This document shows positions 48,980-59,390 of a stretch of 64,000 nt of DNA, piece after piece. Each line of letters starts with the position of its first letter. The stretch's first letter is position 1. Under the pieces are notes generated by a model. That model saw only the letters and a program-made list of their open reading frames with translations. It did not search any database and was not told the DNA's origin. Source of the DNA: Whalleya microplaca (lineage: Eukaryota > Ascomycota > Sordariomycetes > Xylariales > Xylariaceae); assembly GCA_022497155.1 (NCBI GenBank), contig MU385750.1:372001-436000 (forward strand), given 5' to 3'. The position numbers and the translations under genes were made by a program.

Positions 48980-50254
48980 ATTACGCATATAAAATATATT
49001 ATATTAAAAATATATAAGCTATATATAAAACAAATTTATATTTACTCGGTTAGCCCGGCTAATAACTTCCCTAAAACATTATCGTTATCGTTATTATCGT
49101 TATTTTTTTTTTATTATCTAAAATTTCTTTAAACGGCCGAAACTATAGGTCTTTTTTTTTTCCTCCTCTCCCTTTTTTTTTTCTCCTTTTCCGCTTCCGC
49201 CTCCGCCTCTATAAAAGCGGCTAACCGAGCTTTTAAATTAGCACGAGCGCCGGCCCGCTCGGCTTCGGATAAAAACTTATAATATACTACTAATTTTAGG
49301 CCGGCAAAATTAGGGGGTATAATAGGCGGCAGTAATATTAGTACTGCTATTGCTACTACTACTACTGCTGCTACTATTTCTAGGAGTGCTTAGTTTATTA
49401 TTATTATAATAAGCGTAAAGGCGGCAGCATATCGAAAAATAGCGACTGTTTATTATTAACTTTATATTTAAATCTTATAAATTTTAATAGCTATATATAT
49501 ATGCTAATAAAAAGCAGGTATTCCTTTACCCGTTATAATAGTAATAAATATAAATACTACTTAATATATCGGTCTAGCGGTTAAAAAAGGCCGGCTTACG
49601 TATATAAAAAGCCTAAAAACCTTTTCTTTTAATATAGTTATTATATCGGGCGTTACCCCGCCGCATTAAGCCGTAAGCTTAAATATATATAGCTAAAATA
49701 TTTTTTTATAAGCTTTTAGTTAATATATATAATATAATTAAAACGGCCTGCTATACTTATAATTAACGCAGCTTCCGGTAGCGGCGAAAGGGCGGAAATT
49801 AACTAGTTATTTTAAATTTATAATTAAAAAGTTACTAGCAACTAAATCTAATAACCCTATAATAAAGCCGTAACTTAAGCGGGAGCGGGAGGCGAGATAT
49901 AAATAAGCTGCCAAAATAGCTTCTTATATTATTTGGCAGCTTATAATATAATTAATTATATCCGGATATATTTAATTACTCGATATAAATCTATAAGTAT
50001 ATATAAAAGGCTACGCGGCATTAACGCTCGCGATAACGGGAACGCGGAACGTTATTTTCCGAAAAAGGAATATTATAAAAGTTAGCGACAGCGGCTATAG
50101 TAATAATAGTAATAGTAGTAATAATAGTAGTAGTAATAGTAGTAGCGGCAGCAATAAAATCAGTTTAAAAAGGTTATAATTAATAGGTTTAAGCCTAATA
50201 AATATATAATTATATTTATATCTTATTTTGTCACTTTAATATTATATATATACG
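48980..50254. other. AT-rich block with moderately GC segments, no gene
   Basis: Contains pyrimidine tracts (49150-49210), CTA/CTG trinucleotide repeats (49335-49385), TAG/TAA trinucleotide repeats (50095-50150) and a perfect hairpin at 49903-49944. No coding region supported. Confidence 0.45.
49903..49944. repeat. perfect 13-bp inverted repeat
   Basis: ATAAGCTGCCAAA at 49903-49915 and TTTGGCAGCTTAT at 49932-49944 with a 16-nt loop. It is one of few GC-containing palindromes in the AT-rich block. Confidence 0.7.
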
Positions 50255-50630
50255 CAGTTATATATATAAATTCCGATAGCGAAGGTAATAAATTAATATA
50301 TATAATTATATATATATATATATATATATAATAAAACCAGTAGTTAGATAATATATATAGCCGAATTATTATATATATATATAATTATATATATATATAT
50401 ATATATATAATAAAACCAGTAGTTAGATAATATATATAACCGAATTACTGTATATATATATAATTATATATATATATATATAATAAAACCAGTAGTTAGA
50501 TAATATATATAGCTAAATTACTATATATATATATAATTACGTATATATATAATTAAAACCAGTAGTTAAATAATATATCTATATAGCCGAATTACTATAA
50601 TATATATAATTACGTATATAATTTACTAGC
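50255..50630. repeat. tandem array of about 75-80 bp units
   Basis: At least four copies of a conserved core (ACCAGTAGTTAGATAATATA, then AGCCGAATTACT) alternate with (TA)n-type runs of varying length. Confidence 0.85.
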
Positions 50631-51204
50631 CTAGCAGCTTTAATTTAATAATAATAAATAGGAAATAATTAAACAGCTTAACTGCCTTAAACGCTCCCGT
50701 ATTAAGTTCGCGTTTAGATTATATTATATAAATAGTATTATTTCCAGTTATATTAGTAAATATAAGCGCGGAAAGGCGATTACTTAGCTAATCGGGGCTT
50801 CCGGCTTTTAATTACCGTATAAAATTAGTGGAGCAGCGAAGTAGCCAGTACATTGCGCAAAGGTCAAAATCTGCCCTGTGCCGTGCATGAACAGGTGCTC
50901 CGTTAACGACCCAGCTCTAATTCATGCCAACTTTGCCCTTGAATGTTCGTTTCAAGGATTTCACACAGCTCGGATGTTCGTACGAGTTGATACGCCCAGT
51001 GTGACTATTCTTTTCTTCCGGATGCTTGTCGTCTGCGAGACACCCTATTCAGCACTCTCGATTGATTACTGGAGACCTAGGGTTAGCAATTGCATTTTAA
51101 AGCAAAAGTAGGAAAGGGACTGACGTGGCGCTATGGCGCCAAAGATAAAGAATTCCATCGCAAAGTAGGGAGTCTATGAGTAGGTAACTCAAGATGGATA
51201 TCTG
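50631..51204. other. transition from AT-rich block to GC island
   Basis: GC content rises near 50.8 kb. The last part is the 3' flank, or a possible last exon, of the secreted-protein gene. No other gene supported. Confidence 0.45.
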
Positions 51205-51708
51205 TTATTCTAGACTTGACTTACTGACTCCACTCGTTGGATTTGCGTTATTCCAAACGCCACCCCCGGCTCCCATATCCTTGCTCGACAGCATTCGATC
51301 ATAGCAAGCGCATTGCCAGACGATATGATCAGGTGGAGGACCGTCCGGGGTGTTGACAAACGCGCCCTGGAAAAATTTGCCGCTCGGCAGCCAGCTTCCC
51401 GGATTCGCGGTATCATTGCCCGACAAACATATGTCACTGCAGGTGTCGAGGACAAGACTGTAGTCGTTGTCGAGCCAATCAATTCGCTTGAAGTTGTAGA
51501 GCTGGTGTAGATCTGATATGTTTGCCCTGACGTGATATATTCCCTCGTTTCCCCTATTGGGCATTGTGATTGTCGCAAGACTTGACGATGTGCATTGTGT
51601 TGGCGTTGGATTGTCGCGTATGCGGGCCGGTTCAGGCACATGAAAGCGCCTAGCCGCCTCAACACCAGATGACAGGAGAGCAACAAGGACAAAGGTTAGT
51701 AAATACAT
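51205..51708 (-). CDS. Small secreted Cys-containing protein, effector-like, 167 aa
   Basis: ATG at 51708; a longer frame starts only with TTG. Residues 1-18 (MYLLTFVLVALLSSGVEA) form a clear signal peptide with cleavage expected near 18/19. The mature part has five Cys (39, 90, 94, 133, 135), including the pairs DTCSDIC and WQCAC, one NIS and one NDT glycosylation sequon, and no membrane helix. No known enzyme family was recognised. An alternative model uses the perfect donor GTAAGT at 51224 with acceptor TAG at 51174. Exon 2 (51173-51097) would then replace the last six residues with a tail carrying a sixth Cys, giving 186 aa. The gene is alone in a 1.2-kb GC island between two transposon nests, a setting often seen for secreted effectors; that role is inference. 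It is not visibly RIP-damaged. Confidence 0.72.
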   Translation of the reverse strand: MYLLTFVLVALLSSGVEAARRFHVPEPARIRDNPTPTQCTSSSLATITMPNRGNEGIYHVRANISDLHQLYNFKRIDWLDNDYSLVLDTCSDICLSGNDTANPGSWLPSGKFFQGAFVNTPDGPPPDHIVWQCACYDRMLSSKDMGAGGGVWNNANPTSGVSKSSLE

Positions 51709-51777
51709 GGTCAATCAAGTATAGAGATGAATATCTTGGGTTTGCTCGCACGAAACAACCATCGTGTCTGGCCAGCC

Positions 51778-51784
51778 CTTATAT
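51778..51784 (-). promoter_or_regulatory. TATA-like box of the secreted-protein gene
   Basis: On the minus strand the sequence reads ACATATAAGGGC, about 70 bp upstream of the ATG at 51708. The spacing is plausible for a core promoter. Confidence 0.4.
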
Positions 51785-51959
51785 GTTTTTCTGCAATGGT
51801 AATCAAGTGTTACAAGGGCTGATTAACCGAGCAAACATTAGCTGAGAAGCTTTAAGAGATGACCGAGGAATGCTACCTGAGGTAACATATTTCAAATAGG
51901 CTGAAAAGGTTTGTGATTATCCAGTCGACCGGCCACCTTCCGTTTGCGACATATAATAT

Positions 51960-52485
51960 CGACCTTCTCCACTTAATTATTTAAAGTGTGACAGTGGGGC
52001 TATAGCTTAGCTATTACCATTATATTATATATTTTAAAAAGTGTTTAATATATTAATCGCATTTTAATGTTTAATAACAATTTATATAAAATTTAAAACC
52101 TTAAATTTATAATATTTTTAAGTGTAAAATATAAAATATATAATATATAATATATAAAATATAAAGGTAAAATATAAAAAATATTAAAAAAACACTGATT
52201 ATTTTCCGGTAATACTAATCACTTATATTAATATTATAAAGTAATTTAATTAAATAAAGTATATATTATATTATATTATATAAAAGTTATTAATATAATA
52301 TATAAAAGCTTTATATTATAATAAAGGCTATTATTACGACATTAAAATAAGTGTCACGTGTTATAAAAGTTAAAGTAACTTAGCGATTTAATTTTTATAT
52401 ATTTTATAAAAAAATATAATAACTTAAAGGAAAAAATAACGTATTTAAATAATAAGTGTGTATTATTATAAAATTTTAAAATAAG
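51960..52485. other. AT-rich flank, no gene
   Basis: AT-saturated with a run of ATAAAATAT-type repeats at 52125-52180; no element ends identified. Confidence 0.4.
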
Positions 52486-52707
52486 TGTTACGGCCGAATT
52501 AAAACTAGTTAGGACTAAGATTAAGTGGGGTACGTAACGCTGTAATCACTTAGATAACTAAGCTACCCCACCTTGCGTACATAGGAATTTTTAGCAAGCC
52601 TTGTTAAGCTTATTTCTTTTCTTCCTTTTTCTCCCCATGTTAATAATTTTACTAGTAATATAGCTAGATTTTAAGCCCTGTTTTCCGTAAACGTATACCC
52701 CGTAACA
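52486..52707. mobile_element. solo LTR, 222 bp, with 5-bp target duplication
   Basis: Begins TGTTACGG and ends CCGTAACA (TG...CA), flanked by ATAAG on both sides (52481-52485 and 52708-52712). The first half keeps normal GC. No second copy or internal region adjoins it. Confidence 0.7.
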
Positions 52708-52739
52708 ATAAGGAGTAAAAAATTAACTAATTATTATAT

Positions 52740-53976
52740 AATAGCTTAATTTTAAAAAACCCAGTTATTTATTAATTTAATTTAATTAATTAAACTTATA
52801 ATTTAATGACTTATATATAAAAGGTTTAATAAAATAACTTAAAATTAATAAATTAAGTTAATTACTTAATTTAAAAATTAATTAAGTTATTTAATTAACT
52901 TAAATTTAACTTATTAAACTAGTTAATTTTTTAAAAATAACTAGTGACTTATTAAAAATTAACTAAAAACCCCAACTTTTATAAAAATCGTTATAATAAA
53001 TTAAATAACTCTTATTATAAATCCATTTAATTTTATGACTTAATTGACTTAATCCTTTTAATTAGCTTTATTTTAGCTTAAAGTAATATAGGAATAAAAC
53101 GTAAAATCGCGTAAAATCGGTAATACACGAATCTCGTAATTAATTAAATAAAGTAAGGTAGTTATTATATTAAATATTTACACACCTCCTATAGTTTTTA
53201 ATCTTTAGCTTTATTACATTATATTAATTTAAAAAATATTACTTATTACTTTTATAACTAGTTCTTATAATATAATAATAAAACTTACTTTATTAATTAA
53301 TTACTAATTATTATTAAAAATAACTATAAACTTTTAATTAATATTATATTTATTTATATTAAGGTTATTATATTCACGAACCAGTAAAAATACACTAAAA
53401 ATAAAAGGTATTAAATTAATATATTTTATATTAAAATAATATATTATATTAATATTAATAATAACGCGTATAACTAAAAAATACGCGGCTAATAAAAAAC
53501 GCGCCCGGAAAAAAGTACGCTTTTCTTTACTTAATTTAAAGCGGAACTTGCCGCAAGCCGATCGTATATGCGATTTTAAATTAAAAAGCCGTTCCCGATT
53601 AAACGGCATTTATAGTTTTAAAATATCTGCTATATCGGCAACTTTAAATAAAAAAAATAAAAAGTTTAAAAAGTTTAAGAAACCTTTATTAAATCTCGGG
53701 AAACTTTTAATAATAAAGCTATAAAAAACCTGGTTTATAAAAAAATCTTAATAAAATTAAATAAGTTATTTTAATAAACCTTAAATAACGTAATGAAATT
53801 ATACGCTAATATAAAAAATAGTCTTTTCGTATTTTTCTTACCGTTAATAAAACTAAGTTACGAGATATAACTTAAAGCGGAAAGTATAATAAACGCTATT
53901 TAATTTAAAAATATATACGCTTATTCGAAAGCCTTATTTTAAAAGTTTAAATAAAAAGCTTTTATATTAATGATAT
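52740..53976. other. AT-rich sequence with TTAAGTTAATT-type repeats
   Basis: Short inverted and direct repeats of TTAA/AGTTAA at 52780-52950 look like a mutated version of the GACTTAAGTC-type repeats at 63272-63476. 53.2-53.97 kb has weak coding remnants on both strands and is not classifiable. Confidence 0.35.
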
Positions 53977-54253
53977 TATCTTAGGACAGGGTGTCGGGGT
54001 AAATAAAAAGTGAAATATCAAGTTAAAAGTGAGTGTATATAATAGCTACTAAAGCTATTTAATTAAATGTATAACTATTTAGTGAAGTAAATGTGAGGGA
54101 AAAAGTCAGCTAAATACAGGTATGTGATTCACTGTAAAATGCCCTATGGAGTGCCTTGTGAATACCCTGTGGAGTGCCTTGTGACGTGGCTCTAGGGAGC
54201 TTTTAATGGCTCCTAAGCTGCTGTCAATACCCGTAATCCCTTACCCCGTAACA
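53977..54253 (-). mobile_element. solo LTR 1 inside a second gypsy element
   Basis: 277 bp, T(A)TCTTAGGACAGGGTGT at the left end and CCCCGTAACA at the right. The left end equals the reverse complement of the end of the 11.8-kb element's LTR, so it belongs to the same LTR superfamily in opposite orientation. It is flanked by its own ATAT duplication (53973-53976, 54254-54257). Only mildly AT-shifted, so younger than its surroundings. Confidence 0.7.
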
Positions 54254-57200
54254 ATATATTAATATTAAATAACGTAAATATATTATCTAATATATAATTA
54301 AAATAACGCCATTAAAATATTACGTAACTAAAGATTTAATTTAAATACCTAACTAAAAAAAGAATAAATATAATAAACAGTACTTTAAATAGCTTAATTA
54401 AAAAAATCAGCTAAAAACCTTAAAAGAAATTATTATTTAATAGTAATACGTTACTTTATAAACTTAATAAAGTTTTTTTAATAAAGAGGCTCCCGAAAAC
54501 GTACCCCGTATTATTACCGAAAATATACCCCGCATTTTATACGCAAATACGCCTAATATTACTTTTATATAAGAAAAATTATATCGCGTTAAATTATTAA
54601 ACTTACTTATATTTATAGACAATACGCTTATTAACGGCAAACTTAAAATCGGTTATACATATTAAAAAATGCAGATAAAAAAAAGCTAATTACTAACGCG
54701 GATATATTTTATTCGGAAATAAAAAAGCGTTTTTACCTATTAAATTATATAAGCGGCAATATAGCCGAATAATTTTATTCGTTTATAAAAATTAAATATG
54801 AACCTTTTTTATTAATAATAGCGGATAAAGTTTTTAAAATTTATAAAAATATATATATATAAACCTTAATAAATATAATAAAATATAAGTTAAATATAAT
54901 AAATATAAAATAAAAAGCCTAATTATTTTAATGTTTTCCGCTTAAAATTTATTCCCTTTACGGGATTAATTTATAAGTTTTGCGACGTTTAAAAATAGGA
55001 CTTATTTAAAAAGTTACCCGACTAATTTAATACATTTATTATTAATAAATATTATAATTTAGCTTTAGATTTCGTAGCGTTTTATAAAATTATTTAATAG
55101 TACGATTATAATTATTATCGTAACTATATTATTTAAGTTAAAAAAAAGCGACAAAAAAATCTTACCCAGAAAAAATAAAAAATAAAAAAATAATAAATAA
55201 AACTTTTATTAAAAATAATTTTATAAGTAATAAAAGTATTATAAATATATAAAATAATTAAAATATAGCGTTATTAAATATTAATAAATCGGGAATTAAA
55301 ATTTAAAAGCGACTAATTAATAACGCCGACCGATTTACGTTTATTTAAATAAAACGATATTTTATTTATTATTAAAAAAGGTATATTATTTTTAGCTGCT
55401 TTTATAAAATTAAATATATTAAATTAAAGGCAAGTCGATTTTATATAATTATAATATATATAAATATTTTAAAGTTTAATACTTAAAAGTTATTTATATA
55501 TAAAGATAATTAATTAAAAAAAGAACCTTAAAGTAATGAAATTTTATTTTAAAAAATATGTTATTAATAATAAATATTAATATTAATAAAGTTTTATTTG
55601 ATTTTTTAAATCGGTATTTAAAAAACCCGGTATTAGCTTTATATATAATAGCTTATAATAAACTTTTATTAATTATATATAATATATTAATAAATATAAA
55701 AATGAATGATTATATATTTCTAAACGTATATTTAATAAAACGACTTTTAAAATTATTAAAATTATTTATAATATAATATTTTAAATTATAATAAATTAAT
55801 AAATTTAACGATAATATAATATAGCTAATTAACGTTTTATATTTATATATTTATAAATATAAAACTATATTATTTAAAATATTATATTTCTCGTTATTAA
55901 TATAAAGTACGATATTAGTTTAAGATAAAAATAATTCGACCGGTATAATATTATAATAAACGTATAATATCGTTATTTTTTATTCCCGCCCGAGTAAAAA
56001 CCGAACTATAAAACGCGTAATTTAGTTATAAATAATATAAAGAAATTATTACCCGACCGGAACGGCATCTAGTAATAAAATACCCTTATAAAAACGAATA
56101 AACTTTAAAAATTAGCGTAAACGTAATAGCCGTAAGGCTTTTAAACGCTTAAATATAAAAATAATTGCGTTAATTATAACCTAAAAGCCGTTACCCGATA
56201 GAAAAAAAGTATTACCGAAAATTATAAATCTTTCTTTAATCGAATAGCGTATTAAGGAAATAAAAGTAGTAAAGAAAACCCCGGTTGCGGAAAAAACTAA
56301 AACTAAACCCGCTTAAATTATAAAGCTATAATAAATCTTTACCGCTATATTTATATAACGCCGAAACTTTTATACGTAATTTTAAAAGATTTTAAAAATG
56401 TAATAATAATTAAATTAAGTAATAATAAAACCCGAAAAGCCGCCCGATTTTAAAAAACCTAAAATCGAAATAAACCGGAATAATAAAAATATTTATATAT
56501 AATAATATAAATATTATATAAATATTGCCGTTATTAATATAACGTTTTTCGATAAAGCTATAAATCGTAAAAATTAATTAAAAGTTATTAATTTATATAA
56601 AATTAATCGCTTTATATAAAAAAACACCTAAAGTTTAAGTTAAAATAAGAAAAACTTATAAAAAATAATATAATAAATAATACTTAAATAATAGTATTAT
56701 CGGTTTTTAATATTTAATGAAATAAATTCCGATAAACTTCCGCTAAATTAACTTAATGTTAATTATAAAATCGAACTTAATAAAAAATTACGACTTAAAA
56801 ACTTAAGTTATAGTTTTTTTATAAAATATTATTAGAAAAATTAAAAATATATCGTTAATATATCGCTAATAATTTTTATAAAAAATTTATAAAATTAAAC
56901 GCAGCTTTATAAGCCGCCTTAATATTATTTATATTTAAGAAAAATAAAAAATTAAACGCTATTATTAAAAAAGATTACAATTTTTTATTATGAATCGAAA
57001 AAGTAATAGCGCGAATTTTTAAAGCTAAAATATTTATATATAATTTAATAATAAAAAGCTTATTATTTTCTGAACCCGATATAAAATATATAAATATAAG
57101 GTTTTATTATTTAGGCTTATTAATAAACCGTTTATGTTTTAATAATATTTTAATAATATTTTAATAAATTATTTAAATAACTTTTATAATATTTATATCG

Positions 57201-58400
57201 ACGATATTTTAATTTTCTCGCAATTAGTTAAAAATAGTTAATAATATATAAATAAGGTATTAGTTAAATTATAAGTTATAAATCTTTAGATAAATATTAA
57301 CAAATATAAGTTATATATATAAAAAATTAAATTTCTAAGGTTTATAATATTAACCGAAAGTATTGCCGTTAACTTAAATAAAGTAAAAGTTATTTGCAAT
57401 TAAAAATAGCTTATTATAATATATAAAATATAATCTTTTTAAAGTTTTTATAATTTTTATTATAAATTTATTAAACGGTATAATATTATAATTAAATTAT
57501 TATATAACTTTATTTAAAAAAGCGAATTATTTAAATAAAACTTAATATATAAAGTAATATTTTAAGAATTAAAAGGTCGCTTTTTAAAAGCCCCGGTATT
57601 AGTTTATTTTTTATATAATATTTTAAAATAGGGTATCGGGGTAAATAAAAAATAAAAAATTAAGTTAAAAATAAGTATATATAATAGCTGCTAAAGCTAT
57701 ATATATAACTGTATAATTATTTAGTAATATAAATGTAAGGGAAAAAGTCAGCTATATATAGGTATATAATTTACTATAAAATGCCTTATGGAGTACTTTA
57801 TAAATACTTTATAAAATGCCTTATAAATACCCTATAAAGTGCCTTATAACGTGGCTTTAAGGGGCTTTTAGTGGCTTTTAAGCTGCTATTAATACCCGTA
57901 ATCCCTTGCTTTATAATAATAATAAAAAGATAAAAATAAAAATAAACGCCTTTTAAAATATCTTTTTAGGGGTATTATCTCGGTTTTAGGAAAAAAATTA
58001 AACTTAATACTTTATTTTTTTTAATTTAAATTTTTAAATAAAACTTAAAATTATTATTTTATATAAAATAAAAAGCTAATAATATTAATTGAAAGTTTAT
58101 AATATTAGTAAATAAAGTTAATAAATTTATAATATAAAAAATTATTTTATATTATTATAAATTATAAAATATTCGAATATTTTTATACCAAATGTATATT
58201 TAATATCCGATAAACTAATTAAGCCAAATTATTTATATAATACTATTTTATTATTATATATCGGCCGGGATTAAAAAATATATTAGCTAATATATTTTCC
58301 CGCTTTAAAATAAAAAATATATATATAAATAAAAAATAAAAAATACCGTATAATATTTATAATAAGGTAAAAAAACGTATAATTTTAATTACGTAAAAAA
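54254..58400 (+). mobile_element. second Ty3/gypsy element, RIP-degraded, interrupted
   Basis: Plus-strand pol of a different gypsy family. The catalytic reverse transcriptase motif YIDDILIFS is intact at 57194-57220. It is followed by the connection segment (ELKGRF ... APVLVYF, about 57550-57610), an interruption by solo LTR 2 (57619-57918), then RNase H continuing at about 58170-58310 (YRPGLKNILA). Gag and protease cannot be read. Its own LTRs were not identified. Confidence 0.68.
57619..57918 (-). mobile_element. solo LTR 2 inside the second gypsy pol
   Basis: 300 bp, homologous along its length to the LTR at 53977-54253 but more AT-shifted (TATTTTAAAATAGGGTATCG at the left end, TATAATA at the right). 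Flanked by its own ATAA duplication (57615-57618, 57919-57922). The RNase H reading frame resumes after it, so it is an insertion and not the element's own terminus. Confidence 0.7.
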
Positions 58401-59161
58401 ACGCGTAATTTATTTACGAACTATATCTTTTTTAATAATAACTCCTATATTATTATTAAGTTTTAAAACTTTAAAAAAATATTATTTTTTTATAAAAAAA
58501 CGAGAATTATAGCTTTATATTTAATTAAGCTTTTAATTAAAGCGATTCTTTCGTTAAAAAAGGTTCCGAAACCGAGTATATATTAAATAAATTCGCACTA
58601 TAAAGTTTAAAAAATTAAGCCGCTTACGTTTTAGCCGAGGCTGTTTTAAAAATTTTATTATAAAAAATAAAAATATTTAATAAGGTTTATTAAATAAAAT
58701 CCTTTTATTACTAATATTTAACTGGTTTTTAAAATCGGTTTAAAAGTTTACGTGCGGATAATTATTAACTGGCTTAAGTAAAAAAGTATTTAATATTAAT
58801 AGATATTTCGGCGACCGAAATTAACTATATTATATATTATAAAACGTTTAGTTTTTATTTTGCTATATTTAAAAAAGCCTATTCATTATTAAAAGCATTA
58901 GATTTTTTTAAAATAAATTAATTATAGCTTATAAAAAAAGTAAACGCGTGAAATAAGTGTTTTGCCGTAAGGCTTATATTTGTTAAATATAAGGTTTATA
59001 TTATAAATTTTATTAACTTATAAGCCTTATTGAAAAAGTATCGGGAGAAAACCGGAAGTTCTCCCTTATCTTTTGTTTATATAAAGGGGGCGAAGCTTTT
59101 TTGATATATAAAAGGGTTAAAAATTACTATATTTTTATTTTTATTTTATAAGTTAATATAT
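58400..59161. other. AT-rich sequence, probable remainder of second gypsy element
   Basis: Weak plus-strand coding remnants around 58590-58910; a GC-containing stretch at 59037-59100 with CGGGAGAAAACCGG. Not classified. Confidence 0.35.
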
Positions 59162-59390
59162 TGTCTTAGGACAGGGTGTTAGGGTAAAAGAGGTGCCGCT
59201 TCATGGCTTAGCTAATTAGAAGTAATCAAGGCAACGAAACAACAGAGTCACTTATAACGGCGATTAATCGAAAAGAAAGATATGTTTATTATCGGCGACG
59301 AGGCTATTTAAGCTATATATATTTTATTTAAGAGTAAAAGGGAAAAAAACAAGCGATATATATATGCTACGGCATATTAGCCCCATAATA
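59162..59390 (-). repeat. LTR of the inverted gypsy fragment
   Basis: 229 bp, reverse complement of the 227-bp LTRs at 34284 and 45893; less AT-shifted than the internal sequence beside it. Confidence 0.82.

Noticed and set aside
49568..49640. tRNA-like A-box (GGTCTAGCGGTTA) suggesting a tRNA gene or SINE
   Set aside because: No B-box, no foldable cloverleaf and no second copy seen; only the A-box-like string matches.
53977..57918. A 3.9-kb LTR retrotransposon with LTRs at 53977 and 57619
   Set aside because: Each repeat has its own 4-bp duplication and the pol reading continues past the second, so they are two solo LTRs in another element.
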